From Rhipidocladum racemiflorum (lineage: Eukaryota; Streptophyta; Magnoliopsida; Poales; Poaceae), in the NCBI GenBank assembly GCA_036346355.1, contig CM070591.1, forward strand, positions 19,142,001 to 19,206,000: a stretch of 64,000 nt of DNA, read 5' to 3'. The notes below the pieces were generated by a model, which saw only the letters and a list, made by a program, of their open reading frames with translations, searched no databases and was not told the DNA's origin. Shown in pieces: positions 24,057 through 34,759 of the stretch. Position numbers and translations under genes: made by a program. Position 1 is the first letter of the stretch. Every line of letters begins with the position of its first letter.

Positions 24057-26289
24057 TGTAACACCCCGGCATCTAGTATGCCCAAATGCTACCAAACATA
24101 GACTAAATAACATCTAAATACCACAAATTAAAGTAAATTATAGCAAAGGCACAAATGCTAAAACCGAAGATTTCGGCAGCATCTCCTTTGTTTTATCATG
24201 AATTGAAGCAAAAGCCATAGCAGGGCAAGTATTATCATAACATAAGACATCTAAAACAGCAATATAATGGATATAGCACCAACATAAGACCAAATATCAA
24301 GTTCAACCACTCCTTAAACTAATACGAAGCAAATAAAGGTCTCATGCGCACAATTTAATCCATACACCGAATTTCATGGCACTATTATTATAATCATGAC
24401 TCAAATTGATAAAAATTGCCTATAGGTGTGGAGCTACGTGAAGATGTGTAGCTAATGCCCCCTTTCCACATGCCGATTTCAAGGTACCTAAAAACAACAT
24501 AAACACAAGCGTGAGTTCAACACTCAGCAAGCATATCGCAATAGGTCATAAAGACTAACTCAAGGCCAACAACAATACATACCATACTTTAACATCATGA
24601 TCAAATCATAATTTCATCCACAACATCATAGCCATGACAAAGCACATTGTTCACAACTCATTTTCATCATCATGTATGCAATGCAATGCACATGTCTCCT
24701 GGAAGCATATACTGGTATTGCTGAGTGCACACCCGTCGGCGTGCACCCTCTTCCCCTTCCATCCCGTAGATGGAGGGTGCCTACGCATCGCTTCCACCCA
24801 CCACGTGGGTGGAATCACGAGGTAGGTCTTACAACCATGGCGCTCCGGATTAGTCATAACTTTCTCACCGACCTTACCGGACTAGTTATGACGTTCTCAC
24901 CAACCGGGCCAGCTTTCATGCCATGTATGCAACATATGCCATAAACATAAACAACTTGCACCAAACTGAACTAAACATGGCATAGTATCATAATAGTCCA
25001 TTTTCATCATAACATTGGCAAGCACTAATCATGGCAAGATATCACAACATGTAAGCAATTTGCATCTAGTCACAATTAGCAACATACATTACACTACCCA
25101 TTACAATACACATGCCTTAACCTCGGGCGACGGATTGGCGAGAGGATGAGGGCACTCGTGGGGTCACACCACCTGCACATAAATACCACACACTCAAAAC
25201 GTTCCCCCAAAACAGTACGCAAAATCTCGTCTACCCCGACTTCACAAACTACTCCCAAAATAAAAAAAACAGAGAATCTGTCCCGCCCGGATAGCATACT
25301 TCAAACTATCATAACTTTAGTTCTAATACTCCGAATCGATTAAACGAGTACATCATCGCGAAGATTAGGAAATTTCCTAACTTTTTCTAAGTATTGGGAA
25401 AAGCTGATTCGGACTCCAAAGTTGTCTAATCTACAAAACACTACGTTCTGTCCCAGCTACGTCACAGATTTGAACACGTTCGGTAAATCGAGCATAACGT
25501 TCAAACGGCTGGGCAGAATTGGACGTTCTTTATGTCCACTGAAAGGTACTGAAGTTACCTACAACTTTCTCAACAGGCGGTGAACCAAATTCCAAATCTA
25601 AGGTCGCGAAAACTCAAACCCTAGGTCAACTGCACAATCTGCCCGAAGCAGAGAACGTGGCAAACTCTAGTTTTCATCCAATCTACCCAATCACAGCACC
25701 ACCTCTTGATCTAAAAGCATCCAAATACCCTCTAGCATAGCCCCTAGACCAACCCCAAGAACTACCCCTAGCCATACCTTCGCCCGACGAACGATAAACC
25801 AACGAATCTCCTCCCGGTTCTCCCGATCTCCTTCCTCGCTCCAAATCCACCGGATCTCCTCGTCGCGGAGCGCTCCAATGGTGAAAACAGCGGGATGGCG
25901 AGGTGAGGGGCTCCCCCTAGGGCAGCAAGGATGGTGGAGAGGAGAGGGGAGGGGTGGTGGCGCAATGGGGGAGATGGAGGGGAGGGCGTACAGCAATGGG
26001 GGGCAGCGGCTAGCTTGGGGAGAGGGGGAGGCGCCCAAGGGGAGGGAGGGGGCGTGTGGGGGCAGCTAGGGTAGGGAGGGGGCGCACCAAGCCCCCTTAA
26101 CCTGGTCTCCCCCCTCATGGGCCCATACCCCTTCCAGTAAAGCCCACGACTCATCCCCCTTGGGCCCAAACTTCCCTGGAAAGGCCCAAACTCCCGAAAT
26201 CGGCCTGGAAACGCGATTAAATGGCATAACGTAAAGTTTTGACCTCAAATTTCACATTTTATAATATTATGACATTCCGTAGTGTCACA
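24057..26289 (-). repeat. 5' LTR of element A
   Basis: A 2233-bp LTR starting TGTGACACTACGG and ending GGGGTGTTACA on the minus strand. Same family as solo LTR A2. Confidence 0.9.
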
Positions 26290-26479
26290 TAGGGGTAAAC
26301 TATAATCGTTAGTTCTAATTTTAATGTTGCATTTTTTTAATCTGATGTTGTCATTATGTAATTTCTAACAGGCAACTATGTTGTATGCTTTTAATTTTTA
26401 CATTACCAAGATTTTCAAAATTACATTGCAAGATATGGCTACTCTACAAATATTTTATATCTCGCAAATATTTAATGTC

Positions 26480-26733
26480 TCTCGATCGGTTCATCTCGAA
26501 TTCTAAAACATGAAAGATTACGTATGAGACATATTCTAAGACGTCTCAATATACGTCCCTACAGATGAGATGTATTTAAAATGTTTCAAGCTTCGTCTCT
26601 ATAGAATTTAATCTTGTGATGATTTTAATAGTGTCTCAACAAACGTCTTTATTTTATATCTAATTCTGAATATAGAGACGAATTTTAAAATGTTTTAAGA
26701 AAAATGTCTCCCTATGCCTATTTTGTTGTAGTG
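26480..26733 (-). repeat. CACTA J terminal and subterminal region
   Basis: The terminus CACTACAACAAAATAGG (minus strand) is preceded inside by several GAGACG/CGTCTC-type repeats (for example at ~26540, 26612, 26633, 26675). These are typical transposase-binding subterminal repeats. The 3-bp flank GCA (26734-26736) would be half of the target duplication. Confidence 0.65.
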
Positions 26734-26794
26734 GCAATGCCCACTTCTCTATAGGCTCCGTCTCTATCCAGTGTGAGAAACACTTTATGTTCCT

Positions 26795-27807
26795 TCACGT
26801 TCGTCTCCTCAGATTAGGAGGATTGAGCTCCCCAAGGGGTGATAGCCTTTTGGGTGGGCAATCGTTCGGCGTAGGTGGTTGCTTCTTCATCTCTTCGATA
26901 TGTGCACTTGTGTGCTTATCCAACTCAACCAATAGCGCGTTGAACTTACGTGTCTGATTCTACTTGCATAACCTCTTAAATAGGTTCATCAGTTTCTTAC
27001 TCTTGAACTGTTTGAAGAAATTTGCTCCCAAATGTCTCATGCACCACCTGTTCTGCAAGTCAGGCCGTGAAAATGGCTCATCAAGGTCCTCTTGTAGAGT
27101 CTTAATTGTCAAAAGGATACCTTTGTGACGATCATGAATGATACACATGTTGGGCCGATCACCAGTAGTACCCACCTCTTCTCTAGGGCAAGCCTACACC
27201 AGCATCACACATTTAAGGCGAGATCCCTTGCACCACCTTAACCATTTCTTCCACAAGTGTGGTCGATCTACTTTCTTCAACTCCCACATAGTCGGGTCAC
27301 CCTTTCTACGCGTGAATAAGATTTGGATGGTAACAGAATAAACACTTGGATTCAGGGGAAAATATTGGGTCAACCAAAGCTTTATATCACGAATGCTAAC
27401 AGTATTGTTCAAATAGTCCCACATTGGTTGTGGAAGGATAAATGACCTAACTTATAAGTGGGGGAGTCCCTCACCTCTTAAGCTAGTTTTTGGAGTTGAG
27501 AAGGCCCTTACGATCCAACAATTGGTATCAGAGCCCGGTTCTAACATCTTTGGCCCGATAGACACTAGGGTGTGAAGGTCTGATGGACCGTGGCCCTGAG
27601 GGACCGTCGGTGTACGGTGAAGGGGCGGTGAACGGCTGAGAGATACCAATATGTGAAGGGGGGATTGTTAGAATAGTCCCACATTGGTTGTGGAAGGGCA
27701 AATGACCTAACTTATAAGTGGGGGAGTCCCTCACCTCTGAAGCTAGCTTTTGGGGTTGAGAAGGCCCTTACGATCCAACAAGTATCGGGGGACAAGTGAT
27801 CAGCCAT
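26795..27807 (-). pseudogene. Mutator-like (MULE) transposase fragment split by a TRIM
   Basis: The frame starts at ATG 27807 (MADHLSPDT), is interrupted by the TRIM at 27406-27780, and resumes in the same phase with VSIRDIKLWLTQYFP. It ends at a TGA (26795-26797). The segment CIIHDRHKGIL followed by WCMRHLGANFFKQFK matches the MULE transposase core, which contains a catalytic Asp in the DRHKGI motif. NQTRKFNALLVELDK follows as in that family. Two in-frame TAG stops (27194-27196 and 26957-26959) are present, with no frameshift. The fragment is ~210 codons against ~700 or more in the family, so it is a relic. Confidence 0.6.
27406..27780 (+). mobile_element. TRIM retrotransposon (375 bp), TSD AGTAT
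   Basis: Two near-identical ~115-bp terminal repeats (27406-27521 and 27666-27780; TGTT...CCAACA) flank a 144-bp interior. The interior starts with the Met primer site TGGTATCAGAGC (27524-27535) and ends with a G-rich polypurine tract (GAAGGGGGGAT, ~27655-27665). Flanks are AGTAT at 27401-27405 and 27781-27785. It has no coding capacity, as expected for terminal-repeat retrotransposons in miniature, which move with enzymes from other elements. It landed in the MULE reading frame. Confidence 0.93.
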
Positions 27808-27809
27808 GG

Positions 27810-28640
27810 TGACCGCAAAAGCTGCTTAAATCCACACCATTCTGCCCAGTTTTTACTTCACCATCGTCATAATATACCCTAAATTTCACTAGATCCGACA
27901 TTACTGCTACGACATGGACAAAATACATTTTTAGATCACTACTAACATGCAAAATCACTACCGTAAATTGTACAATGCTAATTAACTATCCCGCTATCGA
28001 TACTCTAATATTATAGTGCATGTGTAACATCGCTATTTGCTACTAACATGTAAAATCATTACTAAAATCGCTAAATTGATTCAACAATTCTAAATTAAAC
28101 AATACTACTGAACAATTCTAAATTAAACAATGCTAAATTGAACAACGCTAAATATTGTTATATCACTACTAACATATAAACTCACTACTCTAAATTAAAC
28201 AATATATTAACATATAACAAACTACCATATAAACAACTAAAATCACTACTTTAAATTAAACAATATATATACTAACATGTTACTAACATATAAACAACTA
28301 ATACCCAAACTAACATCACTACTCTAAATTAAATAACTAAAATTGCTACTATAAATCGCCGGTTTAAATCGCTACTCTAAATCACTACTCTAAATTAAAC
28401 AACTAACATACTACTCTAAGTTGCTAAATTAAAGAACGCTAAATCACTACTCTAAGTCGCTAAATCGCCACTCTAAATTAAATAGCTAACATACTACTCT
28501 AAATTGAAGAACGCTAAATCACTACTCTAAGTCGCTAAATCGCTACTCTAAATTAAACAACTAACATACTACTCTAAATTGAAGAACACTAAATCGCTAC
28601 TCTAAATTGAAGAACGCTAAATCACTACTCTAAGTTGCGA
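27810..28640. repeat. AT-rich DNA with degenerate tandem repeats
   Basis: From ~28080 the sequence consists of variants of CACTACTCTAAATTAAAC and CTAAGTCGCTAAATCGC. From ~28400 these form a higher-order unit of about 75 bp repeated roughly three times. No gene is present. Confidence 0.7.
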
Positions 28641-28654
28641 TGTTACCTTCTTTC

Positions 28655-28760
28655 TTCTTCCTCTCTCTCTCTCTCCTTCCTATCTATCCCTCTCTCTCTC
28701 TCCTTCATATCTATCCCTCTCCCTCTCTCTCCTACCTCTTTCCCTCTCTTCCTCCAGCCG
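28655..28760 (+). repeat. CT-rich microsatellite
   Basis: Interrupted (CT)n with TATCTATC units on the plus strand. The open frame across it is compositional. Confidence 0.85.
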
Positions 28761-28835
28761 GTGTCGATCGTCTCTATCGCCGCCTCTGCTACGGAACGAA
28801 ATAGATCGATATGTTTGAACTATTTTTTACTGTGC

Positions 28836-29035
28836 AGTTTTCGCCAAAAGATTCGGCGACGACTCCTTCTTCGCCATACGGTTCGGTGAAGACTGTCTCG
28901 TTTCCCATGAAATTAACTGGCCACTGGATAATAGCATAATTAGGCAGTAGTCGCCAAACGGTACGACGATTACTGCTATTTTGCCATACCATTTGGCGAC
29001 TACTGCTAATTCGCCATACCAGTTGGCGATGGTGT
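28836..29035. repeat. Cluster of short hairpin motifs (TCGCCA...TGGCGA)
   Basis: At least five units with inverted 6-7-bp arms around a ~7-nt spacer: TCGCCAaaagattcGGCGA, TCGCCATACGGTTCGGTGA, TCGCCAAACGGTACGACGA, TGCCATACCATTTGGCGA, TCGCCATACCAGTTGGCGA. They are separated by CTACTGCTA-like linkers. Such clusters occur in subterminal regions of DNA transposons; no terminus was found here. Confidence 0.6.
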
Positions 29036-29658
29036 GTTAATTTTGCAAAAAAACAATTCCCGTATTAATACCGCAATTCATTTAAAAAAGTATTATTTGA
29101 AAAAAAATTCGGAGATGTGCCCATTGGATCCGACCACAACCTATCCATATCCAGTCATCATGGTGGCCATGCCATCCACCGCCTTACGAGCTATTTATAT
29201 AATGGGAATAGTTGGAACAGGAGAATAGGGATCAGGATTCAAAAGCATTGGTAAGTGATAATTTTGATTCATTGATTGGGTTCTATTGAAATATGAATAA
29301 ACACTAGGTACATTAGATTTGGTTCTTCTCATGTCGCAATACATAGAAGAGATAAACCCGCACAATATTCATATGTTATTACAGTGTAAGCATATTAGAA
29401 TATATAAACATACCACACATATGCATAAAGGTGTTAGAACATGAGAATTGTTTGGTAGATTTAGGAAGAATATTATAAAAGTGGTATTGTATGTAGGCTA
29501 TTCGGTTATTTTGATTTTTAAAAGTAAAAAAACCAAACTGAATATCAAAAACCGAATTATATCCAAATAAAAATCAAACTAAAACCGTAAATCGAGAAAA
29601 CCAAAATAATCTATAATTAGTTTCGATTTAAAAATTCCCACATCTACTCGCACATGAC
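29036..29658. other. AT-rich intergenic DNA
   Basis: No gene recognised. A TTCGGTTATTTTGATTTTTAAAAG stretch near 29500 and its AAAAACCGAATT counterpart form a weak inverted pair. Confidence 0.4.
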
Positions 29659-30057
29659 ATGGGCTCATGGTCTAGTAGCCAGTCTTCTAGCCATTGGGGC
29701 TTCCCTTGTGAGCACCCTGGGTACCCCAAGTTGGGGTACGACTCGATGCCCTACAGAGGAGATATGGGTGGGCACAGTCACAGACATTCATCCTATGAGG
29801 GATCGAGCGTGTCATCATTTTTCGACTACACTGATCCCTATGCCGATCCATACGCACAACACATGCCTATCAAGTACTTATACTAGTCAGAGAATCCTTC
29901 GACTTGGATGTCACATTATAAACACTAGAAATGTGCCTGTCTGCCACATGATATGAGCTGGGAAGAGTACAAGCAACAACACCAGAGAAAGCGTGGCGAG
30001 ATTATTGTTGATAACGTGGATATCAACTTTTCACCATCATCGTACTACTACTCTTAG
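29659..30057 (+). pseudogene. Unidentified broken reading frame
   Basis: A frame of 132 codons starts at ATG 29659 and keeps coherent, non-repetitive composition to a TAG at 30055-30057. Internal TAG stops are at 29884-29886 and 29926-29928. It begins Ser/His/Gly/Tyr-rich (SSSHWGFPCEHPGYPKLGYD), continues with DPYADPYAQHMP, and ends in SWEEYKQQHQRKRGEIIVD, a basic helix-like tail. I do not recognise the family. The retained phase across the stops suggests decay of a real protein, perhaps a transposon-associated one given the setting. Confidence 0.4.
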
Positions 30058-30059
30058 GT

Positions 30060-30165
30060 ATGGCAATGCTATATGTGTTGTAATTATTCTTCTTTTACAT
30101 CTTCTTGCTACATTAGTCGTAATTATTCTTTTACATCTTCTTGCTATATGTGTTGACTGTTGAAT
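30060..30165 (+). repeat. Short direct duplication
   Basis: Two copies of a ~42-bp unit containing GTAATTATTCTT, TTTACATCTTCTTGCTA, followed by AT-rich DNA to 30444 with no gene. Confidence 0.65.
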
Positions 30166-30444
30166 TGTCATATGAGTTAAATTTGTTTCATGTTTATTAT
30201 TTTTCATAATAATATATATTGATTGTTGCTAATTGTCACTTTCAAAATGATGTCAAAATTTATAACTATAAAGTTTTTTCTTTTAAAATATTTCATATGT
30301 TGCATTATAAATTATAATACATAGGAACTTATAAAAACCTTTCCAAATGACTTCAACTTCATATGTTAAATTTCAAAAATCAAAAACACATTTTACATAA
30401 GGCTTTTACAAGACATTACAGCTTCCACATTTTTTTTGAAATTC

Positions 30445-32034
30445 TGAAGGACCATGCGGAGGTCTATCCATATTTGTGATGAGTATTTGACTTTATTTGA
30501 GCAAGGTGTGCTCAGGTTTGAGTTTGATTTGTTTGGAATTGCATGGATATATGTTTGAATATATGATAAATGTGGACTAACATGCAGAAAGAAAAAGGTA
30601 AGAGTATATTTTGCAATGTGCAAAGTGGTTTGGTCCTTATGGTACAGGTTATTGAGGCAGCTGTCGTCGTTGGTGAGTATCGGGACTAGGTTGGGAGAAC
30701 CGAGGTCCAGAACGGTCTAGGATGCCGATGAGATGGTTGGGCTCAAACCGAGATCACTTGGACATCATGGGAATGGACTTGAGGTGGCTCAAGGTTTCCG
30801 GTTCGAGTTGGAGGCCCGAAGAGGTGGAAACGGAGCGGTCAAGTCCGGCAGATGAAGGCCCGTTGCATCGGGTTGACTAGGTTTTGTTTAAAACCCATGT
30901 ATGGCCTATGTGGCCCATGTAAAGCCCATGTGTGGGGGTGGAATGAGTGGGTTAATCCTAGACCTTGGTGGAGTGCTCTAGGGTTTTGGACTCATCCAAG
31001 GGTGGTAGGTGGCCCAAGAGTTGTATAAATAGAGGGGGAGGGGTGACCTCCCTCACTTGAAGGTTTAAGTTGCTCCTTTGAGCTTTGCCCACATAAAATG
31101 AGGCTTTATAAACCTTGCAACCAGAAAATACAAAAATTTTCTTTTCATTCTTGTGAATTTAAATTCCGCATTTACATTATGTCTTTACTTTATGCAATTT
31201 AAATTCAGCATTTACCTTCCCGCATGTAAATTATCGCAATTTACATTCTCGCAATTTGGATTTGCCTCCTCTCCTTCTAAATGTTGTTGATCAAGGATGT
31301 CTGGAGGGTTCTCATTTGGTTTTATATCTTTCTTGCACCTTAGGATAAACTAGAGATCAAGTTTATATCAAGATTGCAAATCTGTCCTGAACTTGTTCTT
31401 CGCGCAGCAGTCAGTCTTCAATTTTTAGAAAAATCTAGAAAAATCCTTTTTGAGTGATTCTTGTTGGAGAAGGTGCGTGACTCATATATCCATCTTTGAA
31501 AACATTTTGGAGTCCACTGGTTGCACCATTTGGGAGCTATGAGGTGAAAACCGAGCCCCAAACATTCTGATCGAAGTTCCTGACTATTTGTGGTCCATGA
31601 TTTTTCCTAATTTTTATACAAGTATTTTGGAGGTGATTTTTCATGGAGTGTTTCACAACTAATCTTCTCACAGGATGAAAAATTTCCAAAAATTTTGGAG
31701 CAACAGAAGTCCACCAACCACCTACTCCAATTGAGGATAATTCCTGAAAAATCTGCTTTTGCTTTTCTAAAAGAGACTTTTGTGATTTGGCTTAATCTCT
31801 TTTAGAAAAGAAGTATTTGAATTGATTCCTCTTTATTTTGAACACTTGACAACCAGGATTGTGATTTACAAATCCCTCACATGATTCATGGTTCTCATCC
31901 ATGTAAGCTAGGGATACACATAGTTGTCGAGTCGTTCCGGTTTTTGCGGGTTTCGCAAATTTGAGGAGTACTTTGAGTGGGGGGGATTTATTTGGGATCA
32001 TTCACCCCCCTTTGATCGCCATCTAGATCCTTCA
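30445..32034 (+). repeat. 5' LTR of D
   Basis: 1590 bp, TGAAGGACCATG to AGATCCTTCA. The 3' LTR matches after removing its insertion. Confidence 0.93.
31024..31031 (+). promoter_or_regulatory. TATA box in D 5' LTR
   Basis: TATAAATA followed by a G/A-rich run. The same motif is kept at 41767-41774 in the 3' LTR. Confidence 0.6.
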
Positions 32035-32036
32035 AT

Positions 32037-32048
32037 TGGTATCAGAGC
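32037..32048 (+). other. Primer binding site of D
   Basis: TGGTATCAGAGC, exact Met type, 2 bp after the LTR. Confidence 0.92.
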
Positions 32049-32113
32049 TGGTTCTGCTCCTTCATAGATCTTGACTGGTCTCAAGAGCCAATGCGACTAA
32101 CAAATACTCTTCT

Positions 32114-34759
32114 ATGTCTCCAATTTTTGCTGGAATCGACTATCCATTCTAGAAAATGTGAATGGAGTTATACATCACTGCTCAAGGCTTTATGATATGG
32201 CAATAAGTGAAGCTCCCGTATGAGGTTCCTGCCGATGAGAACGTCAACGCCACAAACTTGGCTGACGTTGAGGCAAACTCTAAGGCTAGGAACATCCTTA
32301 TACAGGGACTTAGCCGCAGTGAGTATGATCGGGTTTCTCACCTTCGGTCTGCTCACCAAATCTGGGTGACCCTCAATGCTTACCATGAGGGTACCACTCA
32401 GATTAAGTCGGTGAGGTAGGACCAATTCAAGCGTGACTACAACAAGTTCGAACAACATGCTGGTGAGAGCCTCGATGAGTGCTTTGCTCGATTTTCTAAG
32501 ATCCTAAGCGACCTCCGGTCAGTTGGTTGCCCATACTCTGACTCGGAGAATGCTAGGCATTTCTTGAGAGCATTTGATTTGAGAATTTGAGACATGAAGG
32601 TAACCACCATCACAGACCATACTGACTTGTTGACCTTGACTCTTGACGGATTGTATTCCCGTCACAAGACTCATGAGCTCGACATCGTCGCTCGCAAGAC
32701 GAAGTCTCAGTCGATGGCATTGGTTACCGATCCCATTGGGTTTTCCTCTTCTAGACCTTCTCTTGACTTCTCTTCTGGTTTCTCCCTCTCCGCTCTTTGT
32801 GACATAAGCGATGATGTTCTGGAACAATTTTTAGAAAACGAGCTTGGTCTTGTCGCTCGCAAGTTTTCAAATATCTACAAGAGAGTGAGAGATAGAAAGA
32901 GAGGTGGCAAGATCACTTGCTTTGAGTGTGGTGGCCCCAACCACATTCGGGCAAACTGCCCAAAGCTGTAGAAGGGCAAAAATGAACAAGACGGTTTGAG
33001 CAAGAACGACTACACCCACAAGAACCGTAACAAGAAGCCTCCAACTCACGAGCCGGCGCGAGAGAAGAAGTATCGCAAGTTCGCCAAGAGCAAGAAACTC
33101 TTCCACCGCGTACTCACCACACTCGACGATCTTGACCTCTCCTACACGGAGACATGGAGCGACAAGGACGAGGATGAACCGCGAGAGAAGGCGAAGGGCG
33201 GCGACGACCTCTCCGGCATGTGCTTCATGGCCTCCAGTGACATAGAAGTAAATGACTCTGAGCTGTACAGCGACACAGAGGAGGTACCTTCCTATGATCA
33301 GTTCAATGATGCTTTTTTCAAGCTAGGAAAATTTCATTCCAAGTCTAGAGCTAGGTGTGCAGAGTTAGAGAAGGAAGTAGGTACCTTGTCTCGGGAGTTA
33401 GATTCACTTAGATCATGTTTCTCCCGAGACTCTGATAGCTGTACTCTCTGTGATGCTTTGCTTATGGACCTGGAGAACCTAAGGACCCTACATGATGGTG
33501 TGGTTTCTGATCTTGAGGCTCTTAGGTCGAAGGATGCTAGCACATGTTCTGTTGATCCTATTCCTACTTATGCTAGTTTTCTTAATGCTCGCACGACTGC
33601 ATCTTGTGATAATTGCCCTAAATTGCTTGCTGAAATTGATGCTATGAGCTCACACCTTATGAAGCTTTCTGCTAGAAATGACGAACTTGAATCGCATGCT
33701 TCTAAGGACCCAGTTAGCTCATGTGAGGGTTGTAAGCAACTAAAACTTGAAAATGAGGCTTTGACTGTCAAATGTGCTAAATTTGCTAAGAACTTACTAG
33801 TTAAGTCACAAACTGGTTGCTTGCTGTGTGTTGGGGTTAAGGAGGACGTGGTCAAACTCCACGAAGAGCTTAGGGAGAAGTTAGAAGCCCATATTGGTAG
33901 AATTAGAGATGGTCCCTGTGTGTCTTGCGAGTCCCTCAAGATTGAAGCTGCTGTTTATAGGGAGAGGTTTGCTCCTAATGTTCGTTCTTCTCCGTCTGGC
34001 TCTTCTCCTTCTACTCCTTCTCCTTGCTCTTCATGTGCCTCGCTTTTTCGAGAGTGCTAGTATCTTATGAGCACCCTCGAGAAATTTGTAGGAGGCAAGA
34101 AGAAGCTCAACCTCATCTTAGATCAATCCAAAATTAGCAGATTCAATCAAGGTCTAGGATTTGATCACTTGGAGCACGCTCGGGCGCATCCACCTACCGT
34201 TGTGCGTGCCTCCAAGAGTGGAGAGATCGTGGTTGCTCCACAGACGAACACCACTGTTTTTAGGTTAGCAGGTCTAGTCCAAGGGATCTCTGACGAGAAG
34301 GGTGATTCTCCTGCTACTTCGATCCCCAGGGCGAAGTATACTTGCACCTTCTGTCAGAAGGATGGACATCTTGTTGATTTCTGCTTCAGACACGCCAAGA
34401 TCATTCGGTGTGAGCGTGTTAGTGCCCTTAGGGGTATTCAGGGTCATCCCCAGACTCTGAGTGCTTCTAAGACACACACTGCTTTTAGACAGGATAGACA
34501 TGCTAGAGAGTCTCATATTTTTGGACAGCGTATGGGGCTTGGTTTTCAGGCTTCTACCTCTAGTTTTTGCCCCAGAGCTGTCCCGAGTCAGTCCTTCCAC
34601 TGTCCTCTTGATATTCCTCATTCTTCCCATCTAGGTAGATATCAGCGGCGTGAGTTTGTTTCCTCCAACAGGAGGTTTGGGCAGCAGCACTGGGATGGTC
34701 CGACCTTTGCACGTCGGCAGACCAATCCGATACATGTATCTCACAGCCTCGAGACCTAA
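32114..34759 (+). pseudogene. Gag of Copia element D with coiled-coil extension
   Basis: One frame runs from ATG 32114. It contains the Copia gag domain (GIDYPF at the start, AHQIWVTLNAYHEGT, then DECFARFSKILSDLRS), a CCHC knuckle (CFECGGPNHIRANC, ~32920), a basic stretch (KKYRKFAKSKK), and a long Cys-rich coiled-coil region (~33300-34050: CXXC pairs such as CTLCDAL, CDNCPKL, CEGCKQL, CVSCESL). A second knuckle-like motif follows (CTFCQKDGHLVDFCFRH, ~34340). Seven in-frame stops are seen, including TAG and TGA near 32150 at positions that are Trp in the family, TAA 32204, TAG 32417, TGA 32588, TAG 32969 and TAG 34058. No frameshift was found over 2.6 kb. Confidence 0.88.

Larger units (their letters stand above)
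7541..26289 (-). mobile_element. Large LTR retrotransposon A (LARD-like), TSD TAGGG
   Basis: The element is bounded by TAGGG at 7536-7540 and 26290-26294. On the minus strand it has a complete 5' LTR (26289-24057), a Met-type primer site just inside, an internal region without recognisable gag or pol, and the last 530 bp of its 3' LTR (8070-7541). Element B and solo LTR C1 are nested inside. After removing them, about 3.2 kb of AT-rich non-coding interior remains, consistent with a non-autonomous large retrotransposon derivative. Part of the 3' LTR and perhaps of the interior was deleted at the B junctions. Confidence 0.8.
1317..26733 (-). mobile_element. Old CACTA (En/Spm) element J, with nested insertions
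   Basis: The element is inferred from a TNP2 transposase remnant at 1317-3038 and a matching terminus 23.7 kb upstream on the same strand: the minus strand reads CACTACAACAAAATAGG from 26733. The 250 bp inside that end carry repeated GAGACG/CGTCTC motifs, typical of CACTA subterminal repeats. Removing the inserted elements (F1, A2, A with B and C1) leaves about 2.7 kb between transposase start and terminus, a normal distance. The 3' end was lost to or lies beyond F1. Pairing of terminus and transposase is an inference. Confidence 0.6.
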
